64,000 bases of DNA from Diplonema papillatum. Its lineage: Eukaryota > Euglenozoa > Diplonemea > Diplonemida > Diplonemidae. The stretch spans positions 1 through 64,000 of the forward strand of contig JAPJBO010000102.1 of NCBI GenBank assembly GCA_030068145.1. Direction: 5' to 3'. The translations under genes were made by a program, and so were the position numbers. The stretch's first letter is position 1. Each line of letters opens with the position of its first letter. Shown here piece by piece: positions 18,801 to 25,939 of this stretch. A model generated the notes under the pieces. That model searched no databases, was not told the origin of the DNA, and saw only the letters and a list, made by a program, of their open reading frames with translations.

Positions 18801-21752
18801 GAGCGGCTCTCCATCTAGCAAGGCGTCCTCCATCTCGAGCCCTATCTCCATCAGGACGTCCTCGATACGGTGACCCGGTCGAAAGCCCTTCTGTCCTTCT
18901 TCGATCCACTTCTCCTGCCACAGGACTATGTCCGCAAGCCTGCGGCACGCCCATAGGCGGTACACAGCGGACGTGACGGTTATTGGCCTCGTGTGCAGCG
19001 GGTCTTGGCTCTCATCCTTCGGCACCATCGACACCAGGGCAGTTGTCATGCTCGCCGGCCAAACCCCAGTCACTTCGACCAGGTTCATGACATCCGCTAG
19101 CGCATTCAGCAGGGGAAGCGGCAACTCCCGCAGTTCAGCCATGCGCCAGCCATCCACGCCTGACGCGCTTTTCTTCGGCTTCTTCCTTAGCAGAGTCCGC
19201 AGCTCCTCCCCCGTGATCGTCCCGGGTTCCATCAAGTGTGTGTCGATGTGCTCCTGGAACCGATCCCGAAACGGTCCGTACTCCGGCTCTGGCCGGTCCT
19301 TGTATTTACGCAGGATAGCGTCCCACGCAGTGTGCAACACCTCGTCCATCTCGTCCACATTTGCAGTCATCTTCGCTCCGGTGCGCAACACACCCGACGG
19401 CTCAGCGCGACCGGCGCAGACGGTCGCTAGACATCGTCTGCTCGCGTCCGCCCTCTCGTTAAGCTTGTCTCGGTACTTCGTAAACCTGGCCGCAGATCCT
19501 TCCCTTCCGAGCCTACTCGTCTCTTCCCGCAACGCTGTGAGCAGCTGCTTCGCCTTCTCATGATCCGGAAACCCCCCTGCGCCTTGGTCGCCCACCATGC
19601 ACGCTTGTGCCAGCCGCTTGCAGTTCTGCCAGCAGAGGGACACCTCATGTGGAACAGCTTCCGGCCCGCGACGTTGCGCGAGGTAGCTGCAGATGCGTTC
19701 CATCCGGTGGATGGCCTTTCTAAGCCGTAGCTGCCTGCTGTTCGCTGCCCCCGACCCGTCGGTCGCAGTGCCCGCCGTGACACAGACCCTCCTCGGCAAT
19801 GTCTTCATCCCCCGGCCGGTACCCCTTCCTCTCTCTTCCACAGGGACGGCGAATGCATCCTGCAAGTACCGCTCACTGACCCGTGACCACTCGAGCCAGG
19901 CCTCTTCCACCCGCTGCGCCGCCAATCGTTCCGCGAATTCGGAGTTGGCCAGTCTCTGTACGGCTTCCCTGTCGGCTTCTGCTTCCGAGAGGTCCCACTT
20001 GGACCCCCCCTCTGTCGGGATCTCCCGCGGCACCTTAAATCGCCACACGCTTTGGCGCAGCGCTGCAATATCCAGGGTCACTGTCACGAGCCGGTGTCCC
20101 GGTACGTTCACCGCGGTGGTGACGCATTGACGGAATGCACACGCCGCTATGCGGTTGAGGAGTATGCGGTCGATCCTCGTGCCTGACGTCCGGGCGCTGG
20201 TAAAGGTCGGTGGCGGAGGCGTGTTCCCGGTGCGCGCATGGTGCAGTTCCGCTGCGTCGGACCATCCGTTCCTAAGTGCCTTCCGCAGAACAGGGGACCG
20301 ATCTTCTTCCGTGTTGAGGTCTCCCATCACCAGTATGGGGACGTCGCCGAGGCTGTCTGCCGCCGCAAAGAGGACCTTCTCCAGCATGTCCTCACGTTCC
20401 TCGTTCTCCGCCCTCCCGTTTCCTGATGGGCAGTAGACATTGAACACGTGCACGAAGGTGCTGCCGGTCCCTGTTGCGACTACAGTATGGCTTACCCGGT
20501 CCGGGGACCGTAACGCCACGTGCGAGAGCGCTGCCAACGTGTCGTACGCCGGTATCGGCCTCTGTACTAGAGTGCAGAGTCCCCCGTTCGCAGCGTTCGT
20601 CGTCGAGCGACTACCGGAGCTTCTACAGAGTCTCCCGGGAGGTGGCGGACCCCAGTGGCAGCACCAATTCCGTAGGTATTCCTCCGCCTGTGCCCGTTTG
20701 CATCGAAGGAGTGTGACCTCCTGGCAGCAAAGAAGGTCGGCTTCCACCGCGTTAACCGCTACTATGTACTGCAGCATGCTGGTCACGTTGAGCGTCGCGA
20801 ACTTCATCTCCGTGCGGCCGGGACCAGGGTTCTGTTCGACGTCCCCAGCTGTTAACAGCCGCTCTCGTGCAGATCCTCTGACTGATTCTTCTGTTCTTTT
20901 ACTGTTACATAAATGCGTAGGGTTGGACTGTTGATGGGGGGGATGGGTGAGTGACTGTGGGGGGGGTGGGGGGGGCATTGTGGGTGGATCCAGCGTACCT
21001 TGTTCTCCTCTGGTGGGGGAGGAGCAGCGGGCCCTTCCCTCGTGCACAGCTCTGTAGGTGAGCGAGACCCTGTCGTGTGTGACATCACCGGGACGGATCC
21101 CGTGTGTCCACAGGTTCCTGGCCTCGCCCTCCATGTGGCACAGAGTGCCGGCTGGCAGCGGGGTTCTCACTCTTTGGGTCCCCCTCTCCCACTCCATGAC
21201 CGTGTCACTCAGTAGCGAAACAGTCGCAACCCTCGGTCCAAGTTCTTGCTGGTCTTTATGGGGGTTTATCCCCACTCCCTTCCGGTACCAGTTGGCCAGC
21301 AACTGGTCCGGTTCCCACCCCAGACGGTCACGTATGACATCCGCAGCTTCTCTCAGGGGCCCCTCGGGGATCCCCCGCTCCAGTTTGACCGGGGGTCCGC
21401 CCTGTCGATAGGCGTGCCCCCACTGCTGGGTTTCCCTGCCATGCCCTCCCCCCAGCCTTCCCCAGGGGGCTTCCGGTCTGAGCTCGGGGACCCGGCTCAG
21501 CCTCTCCAGGAGGTCCCGAGGGATCGTCTGGAAGCTGAGCCCGGGAATGGGTCCATCCTCCCTGCTTCGGGGGGGCTTGCTCCCGGGTCTTTGCCCCTCG
21601 CCGTAAGTCGGCCGCGGATGTTGGTCATTGTGGGGGGTTTGTTTGTGCGCAATGTCGGGCCCTCGGGGTAAAACTCCCGGACGACTGAGGCCTGGCGCGT
21701 CGAGAGAGGGGGAGAAAGAAGAAGAAGAGGGTCTGCCGCCCCCTTCGCGCAT
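15837..21752 (-). CDS. LINE ORF2: AlkB dioxygenase / 2A / endonuclease / reverse transcriptase / Cys-His array
   Basis: Single 1971-residue frame from an ATG 93 nt after the ORF1 stop. Residues ~70-240 are an AlkB-type Fe(II)/2-oxoglutarate dioxygenase. Residues 303-311 are a 2A skipping motif. Residues ~316-575 are an exonuclease-endonuclease-phosphatase (AP-like) nuclease with CQEV and MGDLN (D478, N480). Residues ~855-1160 are a reverse transcriptase with motif A VALDFRKCFDMV (D990), motif B GILQGCPVS and YADD at 1081-1084. A CKHCG...HVFWDC zinc knuckle typical of LINE ORF2 C-termini lies near 1410-1431. Residues 1701-1797 hold three Cys/His repeats, followed by a Lys/Arg-rich, probably nuclear-targeting tail. 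The EN and RT should act by target-primed reverse transcription (family knowledge). The N-terminal dioxygenase is the unusual part. Confidence 0.95.
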   Translation of the reverse strand: MREGGGRPSSSSFSPSLDAPGLSRPGVLPRGPDIAHKQTPHNDQHPRPTYGEGQRPGSKPPRSREDGPIPGLSFQTIPRDLLERLSRVPELRPEAPWGRLGGGHGRETQQWGHAYRQGGPPVKLERGIPEGPLREAADVIRDRLGWEPDQLLANWYRKGVGINPHKDQQELGPRVATVSLLSDTVMEWERGTQRVRTPLPAGTLCHMEGEARNLWTHGIRPGDVTHDRVSLTYRAVHEGRARCSSPTRGEQGTLDPPTMPPPPPPQSLTHPPHQQSNPTHLCNSKRTEESVRGSARERLLTAGDVEQNPGPGRTEMKFATLNVTSMLQYIVAVNAVEADLLCCQEVTLLRCKRAQAEEYLRNWCCHWGPPPPGRLCRSSGSRSTTNAANGGLCTLVQRPIPAYDTLAALSHVALRSPDRVSHTVVATGTGSTFVHVFNVYCPSGNGRAENEEREDMLEKVLFAAADSLGDVPILVMGDLNTEEDRSPVLRKALRNGWSDAAELHHARTGNTPPPPTFTSARTSGTRIDRILLNRIAACAFRQCVTTAVNVPGHRLVTVTLDIAALRQSVWRFKVPREIPTEGGSKWDLSEAEADREAVQRLANSEFAERLAAQRVEEAWLEWSRVSERYLQDAFAVPVEERGRGTGRGMKTLPRRVCVTAGTATDGSGAANSRQLRLRKAIHRMERICSYLAQRRGPEAVPHEVSLCWQNCKRLAQACMVGDQGAGGFPDHEKAKQLLTALREETSRLGREGSAARFTKYRDKLNERADASRRCLATVCAGRAEPSGVLRTGAKMTANVDEMDEVLHTAWDAILRKYKDRPEPEYGPFRDRFQEHIDTHLMEPGTITGEELRTLLRKKPKKSASGVDGWRMAELRELPLPLLNALADVMNLVEVTGVWPASMTTALVSMVPKDESQDPLHTRPITVTSAVYRLWACRRLADIVLWQEKWIEEGQKGFRPGHRIEDVLMEIGLEMEDALLDGEPLYGVALDFRKCFDMVPREIVLRLAGDLGLHNRVLKPLRAIYRLLARRFKLPLGVGREFSVTNGILQGCPVSVILINALLSVVMKAVKKEAEGVSPKSYADDATLLSRLSEAALQKGVDVVDEFCTLTGMELNLQKTVAFSTRRRHQSTLRLRSVDALLRFGKSVTCLGALVSTAKNRTERSDSERVEKAAALAEGLRHAPFRYEKRVRIVQSNVLPAALSGCSFAPVSKVAMKRLTTSVMGLIWGGSNPKRAREMVLNFQEKGHLTDPSTCLAYRVTTAFYAACERLPRLLPLMESIRGRYAEEDLPLGPVGLAMKSMEECGHVWGPGPLSRTLRNGAIFDPIASTPSKRGHEVRADLRAKTWSRLVARRPGFEGVQRADLERTNSFWRMRECPAHTARLIRVALAGGVNTAEFTSRMRQAGAEPQAPSCKHCGSGDTEDEKHVFWDCGAYSHIRRREAHAELMAANRADWPRCTLEHGVVVPENAHFSRRLQEMMAEILAERAGLEARGWVARNPTTPWSRADAMPAEKLDHPFARIAPAWAWERNKAWGLPTFYALVAWLSDMEWTENGQASMLELAIDFELFSGLSIPLHENAPKGVRERGNVLRCMISALDKLATQQGLGSCERGERVCPTTSLSFMGITGISGVRPRPRFREAHTGTILEEQVKGSDVGTQFPTYPDWTAERAARWALPAPPQLHPDPVHMPGVGVEKALVTCATHHKGKCEACRALVRRDVPTVEMCCRHHHHADDGQPIAVCVEHSTTKCGECKTAAACCRSGHHACRTHGRGTCQECRRLPTLAQRRPAACCRRGHHQPNEPNAPATPGHSKKKKRPLSPTQVGVQRETPAGKRAAQAPPAVVKQKTATTGRAAKRPPPTPGTGERPALKKRVLGTPKESPIAGRKRKKAKATTPESGVQRKKKKALKASSYQKRPTSPSTPVPSRVKNVQACPHLCPPTQSPEPQESPAPLAPQVLDLDDAMTGDDVIK
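16362..16652 (-). other. Three-fold Cys/His repeat at ORF2 C-terminus
   Basis: Residues 1701-1797 contain three units of C-x2-H-x4-C-x2-C followed by C-C-x(1-3)-H-H: CATHHKGKCEAC...CCRHHHH, CVEHSTTKCGEC...CCRSGHH and CRTHGRGTCQEC...CCRRGHH. The spacing between the CxxC and the CC varies (12, 5 and 13 residues). It resembles B-box-like cross-brace zinc modules but matches none exactly. It probably binds zinc and nucleic acid or protein. A basic tail with RKRKKAK and RKKKK follows. Confidence 0.75.
20820..20846 (-). other. 2A ribosome-skipping peptide motif
   Basis: Residues 303-311 read GDVEQNPGP, an exact match to the 2A core D-(V/I)-E-x-N-P-G-P, preceded by ARERLLTA as expected for the upstream helix. 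2A peptides make the ribosome skip the Gly-Pro bond. The frame would therefore yield a 310-residue AlkB protein ending ...NPG and a 1661-residue EN-RT protein starting with P311. The motif sits precisely between a proline-rich linker and the first strand of the endonuclease (MKFATLNV). Confidence 0.92.
21033..21545 (-). other. AlkB-like Fe(II)/2OG dioxygenase domain in ORF2
   Basis: All AlkB hallmarks are present. NWY (154-156) is the family's N-x-Y. H165-x-D167 (NPHKDQ) and H217 (LWTHGI) are the iron triad. R228 and R234 in RVSLTYR match the R-x5-R that binds 2-oxoglutarate and substrate. The GTLCHMEGEARNLWTH segment matches the conserved strand before the distal His. AlkB enzymes oxidatively remove methyl or alkyl groups from bases in DNA or RNA (established for the family). 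Which base this one acts on cannot be read from the sequence. The conserved catalytic residues argue it is under selection and not a captured wreck. Confidence 0.9.
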
Positions 21753-21845
21753 TGCTGCGTGATCGAACTGCCTAGTAGCGTTGCTAGGACTCGGCAGCCC
21801 GAACGAGGGCCTCGGTCCTCCGGTGGCCCGGGGATCCTGATGCAG

Positions 21846-23567
21846 TCAGCCACTGCCAGCCTTCTCCCTGGTGCGGTAGCATTCGTGGCACACTCTGGCA
21901 CCACACGCGCACTTCCTCTGCAGCGTGTTCTTCCCCTTCCCTCCGTTGCAGCGGCTGCACTTCCAGGCCACCTTCGTCTTCTCCACGTCATCGCCCCAGT
22001 TGTGGACGTGCGCATCGACCTGCATCTCGCCTTCCGCACTTCCCGCGGCTTCGCCTTCCATCTCGCCCGCCTTCCGCTTCGCGCTCGGCGCCACGTCCTC
22101 CTGCCGAGCCGCCGGTGGGGCATCCTGTTCCCCCTGGGGTAGCCGCGCGTTGGGGATGCGGCCCTTCCAATGCTTCGTACCGCTAGGTACGTCGCCGACC
22201 CTCACCCTCCGGATGTAGAGCGGCGTCCTGTTCGCCCTCTTCACCACCTCGGCTGGCGGGTCCGTGCTGGCGTTGACCACCAGGTTGGTGCGCCTGCCTG
22301 TCACGAAGCACTTCGTGACCCGGCAGTCCCACTGCACCGCACGCAGTGCGGCGAGCATCTCCTCCTGATGCTCACCGACCTCGCTCTCCACCAGGAACCT
22401 CGCCTCGGGGGGGCCCTGGCGCTCCGGCGCTGCCAAGGAGCCGGCCCTGTCGATGAGCGTCCTGCGGGCCGCCGGGTTGCTGGCGGAGTAGCGCACCCCG
22501 TACCGCGTCCTCGCCGCTGCCACCCCGAGCGCGTCGGCGTGTCCGGCGATCTCCATCGCCTGCTCCAGCTTGGCATCCTCCGCCAGCCACACGACGGGGT
22601 GCAACTCGTTGCCATTGACGAAGGATGGCGCGGCCCAGTACACGCCCCCCTTGCCGCTGGAGCGCAGTAGAGTCGGCGCCTCGCGCGTCGTGACCCGCAC
22701 TGACACCGTGTGCCGCGTCGACGTGCAACGGTGGTTAAACCGATGCCTCCTCTCGATGGTGACCCCCGCGGCCGCCGCTGCTCTTCGACACAGCACGTCT
22801 GCTGCTCCTGCTCCCGTCGCGGCACTCTTCAGCGAGGTGCGTGTCTTCTCGTCGACGTCCTTGTACATTACTGTACACCACATGACCGTGGTCGCATCTC
22901 CCACCTCGACCTCCTTCGCGATCGGTACACGCCCGACGTCGGCTCCACCCCACTGCGTCACGTAACACGACGCCTCCGTGCCGTTGTCGAATCTGACGAT
23001 CCGCTCCCGACTCTCGTCCGTCAGCCTGCCCGGCGTCACCAGCGCGACCCTAAGGTCCTTCGCCTCCATCTCCAACAGCTCTCGGTACCCCGCACCAAGC
23101 TGCTCCCCCGTTTCCTTTCTTCCGGCGTAGACCACCCCCTGCCGGATGTCTTCCGCCTTCTCCGCCTCGACCACCTCGACATGCCAGTCGCATGGCCTCA
23201 GCCTCTTTCCGCGGCTGACTCCCGGCGCTTTCACGTATCCGCCCCTCGCCTGCGGACTTCTCGTCACCACGTTCGCCCATGTCACGCCCGGCCGCTGCGT
23301 TGCGTCCTCCCGGTCAGTCTGCACGTCGCGGGCGTCGTCGGCCCTCGTCTCCTTCGCCGCCGGTGTCGCCGCCGTCTGCTTCGCAGCCTGCTTCCGCCCT
23401 GCCTTCGCAGGCTGCGTCTGCTCTGCCTTCACGGGCTGCCCCGCCGCCTTCTCCGCAAGAACGAGCAGGATCTTGACGATCCCGTACGCGGCGCTGATGT
23501 CCGCCTCGCTCACCGCCTTCTCCGCAAGGTGCTGCGCCCTCGCGATGAAGCGTTGGAGCTCCTCCAT
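21846..23567 (-). CDS. LINE ORF1 protein with C-terminal zinc-ribbon-like cluster
   Basis: From the ATG at 23567 (MEELQRFIARAQHL) the frame gives 573 residues. The frame stays open 70 codons further upstream, but only through the 5' homopolymer and into the target duplication, so the internal ATG is preferred. The N-terminus is predicted helical, followed by an Ala/Lys/Gln-rich linker. The middle (about residues 110-470) is globular and unassigned. The C-terminus holds a cysteine cluster, WKCSRCNGG...RKCACGARVCHECY, likely to bind zinc. By analogy with LINE ORF1 proteins it should bind the element RNA and form the RNP. No sequence-level RRM or classic CCHC knuckle is evident. Confidence 0.85.
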   Translation of the reverse strand: MEELQRFIARAQHLAEKAVSEADISAAYGIVKILLVLAEKAAGQPVKAEQTQPAKAGRKQAAKQTAATPAAKETRADDARDVQTDREDATQRPGVTWANVVTRSPQARGGYVKAPGVSRGKRLRPCDWHVEVVEAEKAEDIRQGVVYAGRKETGEQLGAGYRELLEMEAKDLRVALVTPGRLTDESRERIVRFDNGTEASCYVTQWGGADVGRVPIAKEVEVGDATTVMWCTVMYKDVDEKTRTSLKSAATGAGAADVLCRRAAAAAGVTIERRHRFNHRCTSTRHTVSVRVTTREAPTLLRSSGKGGVYWAAPSFVNGNELHPVVWLAEDAKLEQAMEIAGHADALGVAAARTRYGVRYSASNPAARRTLIDRAGSLAAPERQGPPEARFLVESEVGEHQEEMLAALRAVQWDCRVTKCFVTGRRTNLVVNASTDPPAEVVKRANRTPLYIRRVRVGDVPSGTKHWKGRIPNARLPQGEQDAPPAARQEDVAPSAKRKAGEMEGEAAGSAEGEMQVDAHVHNWGDDVEKTKVAWKCSRCNGGKGKNTLQRKCACGARVCHECYRTREKAGSG

Positions 23568-23767
23568 CCCGTGGGGAGGCTGGCCTTCTGTCTTCTCTGA
23601 TTCTCTCTGTTCTCTCTCTTTTTTTTTTTTTTTTTTTTTCTTTTTACGTATCTTTCCGCGCTTTCTTGGTGTGTTGCTTTCACCGGAGGGGTCCGGTACC
23701 GTATGTTTCCTAACAAGCCCGAGGGAGCTTGCCGGCGACCACGGTAAGCCACCAATAAAGTACAGTA
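23568..23767 (-). promoter_or_regulatory. LINE 5' region with A21 homopolymer
   Basis: 200 bp between the target duplication and the ORF1 ATG. On the minus strand it contains a run of 21 A (23619-23639), preceded by AAAAAG and followed by GAGAGAGAACAGAGAG. LINEs normally carry their promoter internally, so this is the expected place for it. No TATA or known initiator is recognised. Confidence 0.4.
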
Positions 23768-23824
23768 CGTTTAGCATTGAGTTCTTTTAAGTACATGAAC
23801 CACATGGATTAGCATGCACTGTGT
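23768..23824. repeat. 57 bp target-site duplication (right)
   Basis: Identical to 15768-15824. Immediately beyond it the host repeat resumes (GTTGCACTGACGTTTAGCAG). Confidence 0.9.
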
Positions 23825-24211
23825 GTTGCACTGACGTTTAGCAGCGGTTGCCGAATCATGCCGTAGCACCGTCCTTTCGCGTTTTTTTGGCTTTTTCTGA
23901 TAGAAAATACGTGGTAACACCCTCGTAGCTCGCCGGGTGAAGCACTCCAACCGAGGTTGAGTTATTGTTATGCCTATTCTAGAGCCTTCCCGCATTCGTC
24001 GTCTTTCTGGCGACGCTACGGGAGAGCTCGTTTCGCTATTTCCGTCGAGGCAATATTATCCGTTCGAGCTGCTTTGAAGCCGAATCACATTCGCATGCAT
24101 CTACATCCGCTATGACTCCGCTTTCCCAAGGACAGTTTTGCAGACTCGAGTTTTTCTTTTTCCCTCTCTGATTTTCTTTTCCTTGTTCACTTGCCTTTCC
24201 AGTTTGCCGGC
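23825..24211. repeat. Right half of the LINE target repeat, then unassigned sequence
   Basis: 23836-23910 is identical to 24939-25013. A CCCTCGTAGCTCGCCGGG block at about 23921-23938 is shared with 31570-31587, so the host repeat has a further, more diverged copy there. No gene. Confidence 0.7.
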
Positions 24212-24495
24212 TCATTGGCTAACATAAATGTTTGCACAAATTAAAGTATGTCCCGGCTGTCGGTTAGACTCGTGGTTTCTTTTCCTTTTTCCCTGTCGCT
24301 CGCCTTTCACCTTCACCGGTCCATTGGCTAACATAAATGTTTGCGCAAATAAAGTAAGTCCCGGCTTTCGGTTGTAGACGCTGATTGTTTGTTTTTTTCC
24401 CACTTTTTTGTTTTCCTTTCCCGGTTGCCGGTCCGTTGGCTAACATAAATGTTTGCGCAAAATTAAGTAAGTCCCGGCTGCCGGTTGTAGACACA
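24212..24495 (+). repeat. Three ~115 bp tandem repeats
   Basis: The block TTGGCTAACATAAATGTTTG, then CGCAAATTAAAGTAAGTCCC and GGCTGCCGGTTGTAGAC occurs at about 24212, 24328 and 24437, separated by T/C-rich spacers containing TTTTCC words. No coding capacity. Confidence 0.8.
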
Positions 24496-24754
24496 TTTCA
24501 ATTTTTGGTCAACTGGCAAATCGGATGTATCGTGTGGTAGATATTTGCAAAGACTTCTATCAAAGAAGCTATTTAGCGTGTTGTCAGTTTTCTCACTTCC
24601 GTCCACAGAGCGGATGGTGAGGCACGTCGTCAGAACTTTCTGTTCCGCCACGTGGCTTTTGAGGACATTTGATAGCAGTTCCGAAGAAGTGCATCAATGT
24701 TTTGCCAAATCCTCCACTGGTAGCTCTAACGAGACCCATGTGGTAGATCGGTAG

Positions 24755-25013
24755 AAAGAAATGCGTAGTTTTGGTTTATTCTTTTGCTTTTAGTTGTCGA
24801 CAACATTATTTACTTTCAGCGTCTTTTCATGCCTTTAAATGACGGTATTTTTGGTTTTCTTTCTTCACCATGGTTTTTCTGGACTTTATGGTGCCATAGA
24901 GTTGTCGTACTCTCTCTATGCCGCCCACGTCATGTTCGTTTAGCAGCGGTTGCCGAATCATGCCGTAGCACCGTCCTTTCGCGTTTTTTTGGCTTTTTCT
25001 GATAGAAAATACA
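24755..25013 (+). repeat. Paralogous uninterrupted copy of the LINE insertion-site repeat
   Basis: 24755-24938 equals 15586-15767 and 24939-25013 equals 23836-23910, joined at a single CGTTTAGCA. It lacks both the LINE and the ~66 bp segment from which the target duplication was made. It is therefore an unoccupied relative of the insertion site, 0.9 kb from the element. Confidence 0.85.
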
Positions 25014-25939
25014 TTTTCTGATAGAAAGATTTGGTGCAACCAAAGGAAACATGCCGGTTCATCAGCCAGGCCATTGTCAAGGACGGCGCATGGGGGTATG
25101 GTCCCGGGATGGCGGGGGTGCCGTCTTGACAGCCAAAGAGATGGCACTGGACGAAGTCCTCAATCGCACGTTCGGCGGAGTGTATGGGATACCGACAAGG
25201 CGGGTGAATGAGCGACGCGAATAGCCACGATCTGAAGACATAAAATATGACTTGCCGCGTGAAGATATCGTGAAGGATATCACGATGGCTAGCTACGAGA
25301 AGAACTAGCGGGCCGCCAGCTTCCGCCGTCTTGCCTGTGTGTCTAGGTCCCCGCGCCCTTTCTAATTACCCTAACCCCTTACGGACGGGAGACATAAATA
25401 TATATGTTGAAAAATCAAAAAAAGTTGCGGAGATCATCTCAACTATGAAGACACAACGAAAGTATTCCATACTTACTTCTTTGGAAAGATATGTCACAAA
25501 TCTTTCAAAATCACCCTTCATCTAACAAAACTGCTGCCCAAGCTGCCAAGCAGATGCCACTGCAAAACTTGGTGCCTGGCCAGAAATGGGTGTTGTTCGA
25601 GTTCTTGCCTGTGCTCATTACAGAACCCAAGCTCTGGCACGTGCCAGGGACCCAGCCAGTGCATATCTAACTAAAGTGGTCGGTGTTTGCTTCTTTGGAA
25701 AGATACGTCACAGATCTTTCAAAAGCGCCCTTCATCTGACAAAACTGTTGCCCGTGTGACGAACAGATGCCACTGCGAAACCCGGGACCCTGCCAGCATG
25801 GGACAGTAGCAAAAGACGGGGGGTGAGTGCTCGAAGAAGCTTGAGAGGGTGGAGAACAACAGTAGTCTGACACGGCTACATCGTGAAGGGAAAGGAGAAA
25901 AAAGATGCTTGACGCCCGCGGCTAGTCAACACGGGCCTG
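25014..25939. repeat. Unassigned; one ~97 bp duplication
   Basis: TCTTTGGAAAGATAYGTCAC through CAGATGCCACTGC occurs at about 25478-25577 and again at 25688-25787. The plus strand near 25129-25220 has a short coding-like run (TAKEMALDEVLNRTFGGV), but it is soon stopped and has no recognised relative. Confidence 0.6.

Larger units (their letters stand above)
15825..23767 (-). mobile_element. Full-length non-LTR retrotransposon encoding an AlkB-2A-EN-RT polyprotein
   Basis: This 7.94 kb element on the minus strand has a ~200 bp 5' region, ORF1 (573 residues), a 93 nt spacer, ORF2 (1971 residues) and a 3' tail of only 12 nt (CCTTAAGCGGCG). It is bounded by identical 57 bp duplications of the target. 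It has no terminal repeats, no integrase and no poly(A) tail. Endonuclease plus RT architecture defines it as a LINE. Both ORFs are uninterrupted and the duplications are identical, so insertion is recent and the copy may be competent. Two truncated relatives of the same 3' end lie at 14107-14400 (minus) and 48006-48165 (plus). Confidence 0.93.

Noticed and set aside
16067-19563. Plus-strand ORFs up to 267 codons opposite the LINE
   Set aside because: Antisense shadows of the GC-rich ORF2, whose RT and zinc motifs are clear on the minus strand.
21033-21545. Idea that the AlkB domain is a fragment of an integrated RNA virus
   Set aside because: It is in one frame with endonuclease and RT inside element-bounded target duplications; no viral polymerase, helicase or capsid is present.
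22710-23790. Plus-strand ORFs of 296 and 214 codons opposite ORF1
   Set aside because: Antisense shadows in a GC-rich gene; Arg/Pro/Ser-rich without motifs.
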